From NCBI GenBank assembly GCA_964386865.1, contig CAYLUN010000019.1:1-64000 (forward strand): a stretch of DNA of 64,000 nt, in the 5' to 3' direction. Source of the stretch: CAYLUN01 sp964386865 (GTDB lineage: Bacteria > Verrucomicrobiota > Kiritimatiellia > RFP12 > UBA1067). Below the pieces are notes generated by a model, which was not told the origin of the DNA, did no database searches, and worked only from the letters and a program-made list of their open reading frames with translations. Position numbers and translations under genes: made by a program. This document shows positions 9,901 through 16,279 of this stretch, piece by piece (the first letter of the stretch is position 1; every line of letters starts with the position of its first letter).

Positions 9901-11981
9901 CCGGCAACTCGGCCGCCGCAGGCGACCTCGTGAGCGGACAGGCGGTTATCGTCACCGCCGGCGCCAAAGTCGACGTGTTCCTCGACAGCCCAGGCAGCAC
10001 GGTGAACCTCGCGCACGCCTTCTGGCGCGCGGGCCGCTCGTGGCCGGTTCTCGCGGCGACCGGCCAGACCGGCGCGTTCGCGCTCGGCACCAATGCGGCC
10101 GACCGCGCCGGGCACACGGTCGCGACATACGGCGCCTTCAGCCTCACGAACGGCGCGTCGGGGACGCTCCTCGCCTGGACGCCGTTCCCCGGCTTTCCCG
10201 TAATCACAGACCCCAACGTTGTTATCACGGCGCCGAACGCCAATCCCTATGCGTTGCCTGCCGGGGTTGCCAGCCTGAAGGTTGCCGCCGTGGTCGCAAG
10301 CGGTGGAGGCGCCGCTCTGGGGACGAGGTGGTCGCAGGTCGCCGGGGAGGGCGTCGCGACGTTCGACGATCCGGCCGCGACGAACACCTCGGTGAGGTTC
10401 TCCGACGAAGGCGCCTATGTGCTGCGCTGCACGGCCACAAACGAGGTGGGGCAGGGCACCGCGGATCTCGCCGTGACGGTTGCGGGGAACGCCCCTTGGC
10501 GTCAGACGCGCGTCACGTTCCCCGGCTACGGCCGCGGCGAGGCGCTGACCAACTTCCCGGCGCTGGTCGTGCTCGGCCCGCACATCCCCGGCTTCGACTA
10601 CGCCGATTTCATTGATGAAGCGGGAGGCGATCTGCGTTTTCTGGCGGCGGACGGTTCTGCGCTGCTGAACTACGAGATCGAGAGCTGGGATCCGAGCGGC
10701 CTCTCGCACGTCTGGGTGCAGATACCGCGCTTCACGAACAACTGCTCGGTCATCGCGCGCTGGGGCGACCCGTCGGCCGCCGACCCGCTGCCGTGCGCGA
10801 CCAACGGCTCCGTGTGGTCGGACGGCTTCCTCGGCGTGTGGCACCTTGCAGAAACGCAGGGCGCGCACCGTGACTCGTCGCCCCGTCTCGCGCTCTCGCG
10901 CGTCGCTCACGTGGCGACGCAGGGCGCGGCTGAAGGCGTTGCGGGCGGGTGCGACGATTTCGACAGCGCGCTCACCAACTACGTGAGCCTGCCCGACATG
11001 GGCACCAGCGCGCAGGTGACTGTGGAGTGCTGGGTGAATCTGAATGCCGCGCCGGGCGCGGGCGATATCGGGCTGGTCTCGTCCGACCCGTGGGGCGCGG
11101 GCGTCACGCACTTTAAGACCTCGAGCAGTTTTCAGCTCAAGGCGCAGGTCTACGGCGGCACGGGGGTGACGTCGGCGTCGGACGCGGTGTCCGTGGGCAC
11201 CTGGTTCTACGCGGCTTATACGAGCACCGGCGGCAGCGCCGGCTTGAAGCTGTTCTTGAACGCGCGCCTGCTCGGCAGCGGCACCGGCTCGGCGGCCAAC
11301 AACCTGACTGACATCAATATCGCGCGCGAGTATAACGGCCGATATCTGAACGCCCGCGTGGACGAGGTGCGCGTATCGTCTGTGGTTCGCTCGACGAACT
11401 GGCTCTGGGCGGTCTATCAGAACATGGCGTCCAATGCGGCCTTTGCCGTCTGCGAAGAGGCGACTATGGCCACGAACACGCCGCCTGAGCTGGCCGCCCT
11501 GACGAACCGCGCCGCGAGCGCCGGGGTTTGGCTGGCGGTAACCAACTCCGCGTCCGACGTGGACGCGCCGCCGCAGTCGCTGACCTACCGCCTGCTGGAG
11601 GCTCCGAGCGGCGTCGTGATCGACGCCGACACGGGGATACTCCACTGGCGTCCGAGCGTGGCCCAGTCGGGCGCGGCTTACCCCATCACCGTCTCCGTCG
11701 AGGATGACGGCTGGCCCAGCCTGAGCGCGCCGCGAACCTTCAGCGTGGCTGTCAAGCCGGTGGCCCAGCCGGTCGTCGCGCAGCCGAAGTTCAGCGGCGG
11801 CAAGCTCTACTTGGGCGTGTCGGGGGACGCAGGGCCCGACTACAGCGTGCAAGCCTCGTCAAACCTCGTGGATTGGGCAACCGTGTTCACAACCAACTCG
11901 CCGGCGCCGCCCTTCTTGTGGGCGGATCCAAATACGTCGCTTTTCAAGACCCGTTTCTACCGCGTGTTGCTCGGGCCGTGA
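6954..11981 (+). CDS. C-terminal part of the interrupted giant protein: lyase barrel, PATR, DUF2341, LamG
   Basis: In frame with the preceding reading frame after a TAG at 6900. Homology resumes directly after the stop (GNNIGVIINSGHLMATLAV), typical of heparinase II/III-type lyases. Approximate residues from ATG 6954: rest of the lyase 1-435, cadherin-like segment 440-525, PATR beta-strand repeats 530-1020 (for example LILAGANTYLGQTTVAAGTL), Ig/PKD-like 1085-1175, DUF2341 1181-1290, LamG 1295-1495, putative Ig (He_PIG-like) 1507-1600, and a conserved tail ending RFYRVLLGP. There is no signal peptide and no ribosome site at 6954, so independent expression is doubtful. Together the two parts would make a secreted protein of about 2170 residues. 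Polysaccharide lyase activity is inferred from the fold only; the substrate is unknown. Confidence 0.7.
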   Translation: MATLAVGMVNESAAEGKCSSAIGRAASLVVKWNANAGAWYEGTDYGIFTKWGIGQAAPALEMALGSTYSLARVAGFSATAREPLFIASNARQRFTFSDVGTGSEAAIGWANWFARRFNALEVFDYSRQIGNSPLNALTLPETTLSPATAGLKPDSAYRGPADSSPACFQEVVTLRENWTDSKATFVGGMGGTYYDHGMLQSGTFQLCARGVKWFVDLSSESYDVPNHNTTTPSSGRDRWDYYRNRAEGHNCLVINPGSGPDRIWNAPYAPLLNFQSAPGGQRSLAVWDLSKNISGVTRVQRGIQLLSNRRQVLVQDEIVTPSASAVWWFAHFGSSVGTNISADGTSVTLQSGSERLWGKIVSGGGVWAVRNAEPLPTSPWPPENANNSGYRKLAINLTGVTNTTLAVWFVPLAPGEVEPTNAPALTPLSAWDLVAQNEPPVARNGVATITNNVSVDVELRSLVTDDWTYPTRMAFAVTNALGGSAALLADGHTARFSPATNATGDVSFDFIAIDEGALRSSPATVTVGTAPVTYVWTNVASGNWSTGSNWSNNVAPVSSHGARVEFFAGQALSAGALTANNNLGGPLLLNALALGGSCTNSRTVTVTGGPLELVSNGLTPPSVTLSGIGSGLTYSISNALALAEDTVFYASNSGRFIFNGAIGGAGGLTRSNTYSTLILAGANTYLGQTTVAAGTLQIGNGGASGSLGAGDVINNGTLRFSRAGTSLVPNAISGTGGLTVANPARTDVVQLTGDNAFSGTVTVNSGSLLVTDPAQLGRGAKAVTVSGSAATLLLDGGSGEITLADTFTFNLSNPSTPGALVNLAGDNVIDGPVYLTSGAGGTCLTVSSGTLTLLGNIVPSYTGRTLDLRGAGHGYLLGNVVDGSGANTLSGLSKTERGTWTLAGNNAYSGPTAVNGGALIVNGSMNGTGGVTVAASGMLAGCGVIAPPASVSGALAPGDGFGTLTFGSNLTFGATGRLRWELAGNSAAAGDLVSGQAVIVTAGAKVDVFLDSPGSTVNLAHAFWRAGRSWPVLAATGQTGAFALGTNAADRAGHTVATYGAFSLTNGASGTLLAWTPFPGFPVITDPNVVITAPNANPYALPAGVASLKVAAVVASGGGAALGTRWSQVAGEGVATFDDPAATNTSVRFSDEGAYVLRCTATNEVGQGTADLAVTVAGNAPWRQTRVTFPGYGRGEALTNFPALVVLGPHIPGFDYADFIDEAGGDLRFLAADGSALLNYEIESWDPSGLSHVWVQIPRFTNNCSVIARWGDPSAADPLPCATNGSVWSDGFLGVWHLAETQGAHRDSSPRLALSRVAHVATQGAAEGVAGGCDDFDSALTNYVSLPDMGTSAQVTVECWVNLNAAPGAGDIGLVSSDPWGAGVTHFKTSSSFQLKAQVYGGTGVTSASDAVSVGTWFYAAYTSTGGSAGLKLFLNARLLGSGTGSAANNLTDINIAREYNGRYLNARVDEVRVSSVVRSTNWLWAVYQNMASNAAFAVCEEATMATNTPPELAALTNRAASAGVWLAVTNSASDVDAPPQSLTYRLLEAPSGVVIDADTGILHWRPSVAQSGAAYPITVSVEDDGWPSLSAPRTFSVAVKPVAQPVVAQPKFSGGKLYLGVSGDAGPDYSVQASSNLVDWATVFTTNSPAPPFLWADPNTSLFKTRFYRVLLGP

Positions 11982-12209
11982 GAGGTGATCAGGTGCGAGC
12001 GCTGTGGGCTTGCTGATTGCGCCGCCATTCACTGGACATCTTGAGAGAAGTGCAAGTGGTCGCAGCTTTGAAGCGATCGTGCAAATGGGCTGGCAACCTG
12101 CTGCGGACGAAACCTGCAATAAGGAGCGGGTCAGCCAAACAGTGGGCGAAGACGCTATGCGGAATCTACGCACTTCTTTGCCAAGACTTTGCAATGGGCT
12201 GTCAGGCGC

Positions 12210-12250
12210 TTATTGTCTAGAATTCACACGATTAGAATATGGGGAAAGGA
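12210..12250 (+). promoter_or_regulatory. Possible promoter and ribosome site for the Tat dehydrogenase gene
   Basis: TAGAAT at 12233-12238 is a good -10 match; -35 candidates (TTATTG at 12210, TTGTCT at 12213) are weak or badly spaced. GGGGAAAGGA at 12241-12250 is the ribosome site for ATG 12259. The rest of the 277-base gap after the giant protein gene shows nothing recognisable. Confidence 0.3.
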
Positions 12251-12258
12251 CCACTCGC

Positions 12259-13677
12259 ATGAACCTGTCAGGGAGAACGTCTCGCAGAGCCTTCCTTCGC
12301 AGCGGCGCCGCCGTAGGTGTAACGGCCATCGCGATGCCGTATATCATCCCATCCGGCGTGCTGGCGGCGGGCGGGAGCCCCGGTGCCAATGACCGCATTG
12401 GCGTTGCGGTGATCGGCCCGGGCCGTCAGGGCGGAGGCCTCCTCGGGTCGGCCGGCCGCTCGAAAGAGGCCCGCATCGTGGCGATCGCGGATGTGAATCA
12501 GAAGCGCGCGCGGGAAAAGGCCGCCCCGTATAAGGCGGAGGTCTACAAGGACTACCGCGCGATGTTGGAGCGCAAGGACGTGGACGCGGTCATCACCGCG
12601 ACGCCCGAGCACTGGCGCGCGCTGACCTGCATCCACGCCTGCCAGGCGGGCAAGGACGTTTACGCTGAGAAGCCCATGACGCTGACGATCCGCGAGGGCC
12701 GGCTCATGGTGGAGGCTGTGCGCAAGTACGGGCGCGTCTTCCAGTGCGGCAGCCAGCAGCGCTCGCAGATCGAGAACCACGCCGGCTGCCAGTTCGTGCG
12801 CTCGGGCCTGATCGGCAAGGTCACGAAAGTCATCGCGTACAACTATCAGAGCCCCTGGGAGTGCGGCTTTCCCGCGCAGCCGGTGCCGGAGGAGCTCGAC
12901 TGGGCCCTCTGGTGCGGCCCGACCGAGCCCGTGCCTTATCACGCCGAGCTCTACATCCCGCGCGGTAAGCCGGGCTGGCTCTCGTTCCGCCCCTACTCCG
13001 GCGGCGAGATGACCGGGTGGGGCGCGCACGGGTTTGACCAGATCCAGTGCGCGCTGGGCATGGATGAGTCGGGCCCCGTCGAGGTCTGGGTCGGCGAGGG
13101 CAAGTTCGAGCCGCCGATCTACACGGAGCCGGAGTCGAGCGCGCGCGGTAACAAACTGTGCGAGGTGCCCCAGGTTTTCTTCCGCTACGCCAGCGGGACG
13201 GTGGTGGAGCTGGCCAAGGGGCCGCGTGGCGGCGGCATCTTCATCGGCGATAAGGGCACGATCACAATCGACCGCGGCCGCTGCTCGTCCGATCCGAAGG
13301 AACTGGTCGCCGAGCCGCTCGCCAAGGCGATCGCGGAGCTGAGGGAGAAAGCCAAGTCGCTCAAGAACGCGGTTCAAGACCCCGCGCCGCCGCCGTCGCC
13401 GGTGCCTGGCCAGGAGGCGAAGGCTGCGCCGATGCCCCCGCTCAACGGCGGGCACATGCAGAACTGGTTCGACTGCATCCGCTCGCGCCAGAAGCCGATC
13501 GCCGACGTGGAGATCGGCCACCGCTCCGCGACGATGTGCCACCTCGGCAACATCGCCCGCTGGACCGGCAAGCGGCTGAAGTGGGATCCGGTCAAGGAGG
13601 AGTTCGACGACGCCCAGGCGAACGCCTACCTCGACCGCGTCCGCCGCAAGCCCTACGAACTGCCCGGAAAAGTCTGA
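12259..13677 (+). CDS. Tat-exported Gfo/Idh/MocA family oxidoreductase
   Basis: A 472-residue NAD(P)-dependent dehydrogenase-like protein. The N-terminus MNLSGRTSRRAFLRSGAAVG carries a twin-arginine signal (SRRAFL at residues 8-13) and a hydrophobic run ending GVLAAGG, so it is exported folded. The Rossmann motif VIGPGRQGGG is at 51-60, the family's EKP is at 137-139, and the C-terminal LNGGHMQNWFDCIRSRQKP and GHRSATMCHLGNIA blocks are typical of PVC members. ATG 12259 is chosen over upstream starts because GGGGAAAGGA precedes it and the Tat signal begins there. A ThuA protein gene follows 29 bases later; in related bacteria these families co-occur around oxidised (3-keto) sugar metabolism, which is inference here. 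Substrate unknown. Confidence 0.85.
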   Translation: MNLSGRTSRRAFLRSGAAVGVTAIAMPYIIPSGVLAAGGSPGANDRIGVAVIGPGRQGGGLLGSAGRSKEARIVAIADVNQKRAREKAAPYKAEVYKDYRAMLERKDVDAVITATPEHWRALTCIHACQAGKDVYAEKPMTLTIREGRLMVEAVRKYGRVFQCGSQQRSQIENHAGCQFVRSGLIGKVTKVIAYNYQSPWECGFPAQPVPEELDWALWCGPTEPVPYHAELYIPRGKPGWLSFRPYSGGEMTGWGAHGFDQIQCALGMDESGPVEVWVGEGKFEPPIYTEPESSARGNKLCEVPQVFFRYASGTVVELAKGPRGGGIFIGDKGTITIDRGRCSSDPKELVAEPLAKAIAELREKAKSLKNAVQDPAPPPSPVPGQEAKAAPMPPLNGGHMQNWFDCIRSRQKPIADVEIGHRSATMCHLGNIARWTGKRLKWDPVKEEFDDAQANAYLDRVRRKPYELPGKV

Positions 13678-13706
13678 TTCTGTCATTCGACCCACGGAGA
13701 AACACC

Positions 13707-14555
13707 ATGCTCAAGAGAATCCTTGCTCTGATCGCGTTCGCCGCTGCCGCGCAGGCTGCCGACGCCGACAAAATCCGCCTGCTGATCTTCAGCGGCGCGA
13801 ACAACCACAGCTGGAAGACTACGACGCCCGTGCTGAAGAAGATGTACGAGGATAGCGGACGCTTCACTGTGCAGGTCACGGAGGACGTGCCGAACATCGC
13901 GCCTGCCGAGTTCGCGAAGTACGACGCGATCGTCTGCAACTATACGAGCTACCCGAAGATCGAAGGGCACCGCTGGCCTGCGGCGAACGAGAAGGCGCTG
14001 CTCGACTACATCGCTGCCGGGCATGGCTTCGTGCTCTTTCACGCCGCCAGCACCGCGTGGGGCGACTGGCCGGAGTTCGGTGACCTGATCGGGCTCACGT
14101 GGCAGAAGGACAAGGCGACGGGCAAGAACATCAGCGGCCACGGCGCGCAGCACCCGTTCCTCGTGACGATCACGGACAAGACGCACCCGGTGACGCAGGG
14201 CATGGGCGATTTCCAGCACGTGCAGGACGAACTCTATCACCGCCAGCTTCTGCACCCGGGCGCGCGAGTGCTCGCGACTACCTTCTCCGACAAAGCCAAC
14301 CGCGGCAGCGGCACGAACGAGCCGATGGCGGTGGTGACGGAACTCGGGAACGGGCGCGTCTTCCACTGCGCGATGGGGCACGACCCGAAGCCGATGGCTG
14401 GCGTTGGCTTTCAGACGCTCATGCTGCGCGGCACGGAGTGGGCGGCGACAGGGAAGGTGACGATTCCGATTCCCTCCGATTGGCCGAGCCTCGGCAGCGC
14501 CAAGGCGGAGGCGCTGAAGAAAGCTGTCGAGCCGCCCAAGAAGAAGGCGAAGTAG
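13707..14555 (+). CDS. ThuA-domain secreted protein
   Basis: 282 residues with a short signal peptide (MLKRILALIAFAAAAQAAD). The rest is a ThuA domain, a glutamine-amidotransferase-like fold: LLIFSGANNHSWKTT at the N-terminus, YDAIVCNYTSYP, LLDYIAAGHGFVLFHAAS, FLVTITDKTHPVTQGM, and GNGRVFHCAMGHDPK near the C-terminus. ThuA was named from trehalose utilisation loci; in PVC bacteria the family is common beside Gfo/Idh/MocA proteins, as here. Start ATG 13707 follows an ACGGAGA ribosome site after the dehydrogenase stop, so the two are probably cotranscribed. The lysine-rich tail (EPPKKKAK) is unremarkable. Biochemical role not established. Confidence 0.85.
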   Translation: MLKRILALIAFAAAAQAADADKIRLLIFSGANNHSWKTTTPVLKKMYEDSGRFTVQVTEDVPNIAPAEFAKYDAIVCNYTSYPKIEGHRWPAANEKALLDYIAAGHGFVLFHAASTAWGDWPEFGDLIGLTWQKDKATGKNISGHGAQHPFLVTITDKTHPVTQGMGDFQHVQDELYHRQLLHPGARVLATTFSDKANRGSGTNEPMAVVTELGNGRVFHCAMGHDPKPMAGVGFQTLMLRGTEWAATGKVTIPIPSDWPSLGSAKAEALKKAVEPPKKKAK

Positions 14556-14728
14556 GCCAAGGCTCGAGGAACGTAGGGCCAAGCGGTATAAGGTAATTGC
14601 CTGCAACGTCATGGGGCGAGGGATCAGCTACTACGCCGCGCTCTCGCCCGCTGAGGGCTGGCGATGGACACGCGCGTCTTGCTACAATGAAAATGCGTTT
14701 GAAGTCCGCAAAGCAAGGGTGATGCGAC

Positions 14729-15688
14729 ATGATGAGCAAAAGCATAGGGTTGTCAGTTGTGGGCGCGGTCTTGACGGCAACGCTGGCCAGCGGCAGCAGT
14801 TCGGCGGCGGAGCCGGTGACGCACCGTTTTTTCAAGTGCGGCTGGGCGAGCGGCGGGCCGGCGATCTACGACGCGTCCTTCAAGGCGGAGTGGTCGCTGT
14901 CGGACGGCTCCGAGTCGACCGACGGCTGGGTCCTGCCCGACGGCGGCGTGGTCTACAGCTACTCCATCCGGGGCAAGGAGGCGGGGATCATCCGGCTCGG
15001 CCCCGACAAGAAGCAGCTTTGGAAGTACGTCGCGCCGGACAAGCATGACAACCACGCATGCCAGCCGCTGCCCGGCGGCGGATTCCTCGCAGGCGAGACC
15101 GCCACGAACGGCATGTGGATGGTCGAGATCGACAAGGCGGGCAATGAGGTCAAGCGCGTCAAGGTGGGCAATGCCACCCGCGACATGAATCACACCTTCC
15201 GCCAGGTTCGCAAGACGGCGCAGGGAACCTACCTCGCGGCGGTGATGAACGAGAACAAGACGTACGAGTGGGACGCGGAGGGCAAGCTGCTCCGGACGTT
15301 CCCGAAGGGCGCGTTCGTGGCGATCCGCCTGCCCAGCGGCAACACGCTGGTCACGGCCGCGCACCCGGCGCCCGACCACGGCGCGGTGATCGAGTACGAC
15401 AAGGACGCCAAGGTGGTCTGGGAAGTGACGCAGGCGGACATCGAGGCGCTGGGCGTGCAGGTCAGCATGGTCTGCGGCGCGCAGCGCCTGCCCAACGGCA
15501 ACACGGTCATCACCAGCGCCATCCACGGCAAGCCCGTCGGCGCCGGCGACCTGGTCAAGGCGTTCGAGGTCACGCCGGCCAAGAAGCTGGTCTGGAGCAT
15601 ACCGAGCGCGACCGCCAAAGGCAACATGGGCAACATCCAGATCCTCGACGTGCCCGGCGACGTCTACCGGTTTGAAGTCTTCAAGTAG
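14729..15688 (+). CDS. Secreted beta-propeller protein (PQQ/WD40-like repeats)
   Basis: 319 residues with a signal peptide (about 1-27, ending SGSSSAAEP). The mature part shows repeating four-strand blades: DGWVLPDGGVVYSYSI, KQLWKYVAPDKHDNHACQPLPGGGFLAGET, MVEIDKAGNEVKRVKV, VAIRLPSGNTLVTAAH, QRLPNGNTVITSAIHGKP, and KKLVWSIPS. This resembles PQQ-like or arylsulfotransferase-type propellers, but no cofactor-binding residues can be assigned. A TACAAT at 14683 could be a -10 element; the -35 is weak. It probably acts as a periplasmic binding or scaffold protein; enzyme function cannot be claimed. Confidence 0.7.
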   Translation: MMSKSIGLSVVGAVLTATLASGSSSAAEPVTHRFFKCGWASGGPAIYDASFKAEWSLSDGSESTDGWVLPDGGVVYSYSIRGKEAGIIRLGPDKKQLWKYVAPDKHDNHACQPLPGGGFLAGETATNGMWMVEIDKAGNEVKRVKVGNATRDMNHTFRQVRKTAQGTYLAAVMNENKTYEWDAEGKLLRTFPKGAFVAIRLPSGNTLVTAAHPAPDHGAVIEYDKDAKVVWEVTQADIEALGVQVSMVCGAQRLPNGNTVITSAIHGKPVGAGDLVKAFEVTPAKKLVWSIPSATAKGNMGNIQILDVPGDVYRFEVFK

Positions 15689-15740
15689 GCACTCGAAGGT
15701 GGCAGCGCATCACGGGGCGCAGCCGTGAAGGAGGTGGCGC

Positions 15741-16130
15741 ATGGATACCGACGCATGGATCAAAGTCAGAGACGCTTTTGTCAGCTTGGGCAACCTGGAC
15801 GACGCGTTGGGCTTTGCCGTTACAATCGCATGGCTGGTGGGCTGGTATATCCTGTACCACATGGTTCGCCTCTCCTTCTTGAAGTGGATCATCGCGGGCG
15901 ACATCCTCTATGTCGTCCTCTGGCTGTTTGACCATCACGAACGATTCATCGGTTATCCGGCATACCCGTACGGCATTGAGCTGTCGACCGTTCTCTTTGC
16001 GGTGGGCAACGCGATCAGTCTTGCGGCTAACGCGCTGTGCGCAATCGGGCTGTGTCTGGCTATTCGACACCTTCAGAAAGAATGGGCTGAACAGGAATGC
16101 CGGCAACGGCCCGGATCGGCTCAGCCGTGA
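15741..16130 (+). CDS. Small integral membrane protein
   Basis: 129 residues. A strong AAGGAGGT at 15728-15735 sits five bases before ATG 15741, which makes this a real gene despite its size. Three hydrophobic segments are visible: about residues 21-43 (LGFAVTIAWLVGWYILYHMV), 47-65 (WIIAGDILYVVLWLF) and 82-109 (STVLFAVGNAISLAANALCAIGLCL). The tail is hydrophilic. I do not recognise a family. It is flanked by secreted-protein genes on the same strand. Confidence 0.65.
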   Translation: MDTDAWIKVRDAFVSLGNLDDALGFAVTIAWLVGWYILYHMVRLSFLKWIIAGDILYVVLWLFDHHERFIGYPAYPYGIELSTVLFAVGNAISLAANALCAIGLCLAIRHLQKEWAEQECRQRPGSAQP

Positions 16131-16279
16131 CAGGCGCGAAAGCAGGGCGCGCGGCGCTGCGCATAGGACGATGCAGAGCGCGCGGCCATGCATTCTGGGA
16201 CGGCACGGCGACGCACAATCCTAACGTCCACATCCCGCTGCGAAACCAGCCCTGATGGCCTGCTAAGGAGGACGCTCTC

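Noticed and set aside
9708..11852. Long minus-strand reading frame of 714 codons
   Set aside because: It lies opposite the giant PATR protein; its translation is Arg/His/Gly-rich without any fold motif, as expected for the antisense of GC-rich coding DNA. The long minus-strand frames at 16121-18172, 57649-60519, 41418-44177, 12268-13695 and 52003-53562 are rejected for the same reason.
11859..12220. Possible genes in the 12.0-12.2 kb gap
   Set aside because: Frames on both strands are short, start without ribosome sites and show no recognisable motif.
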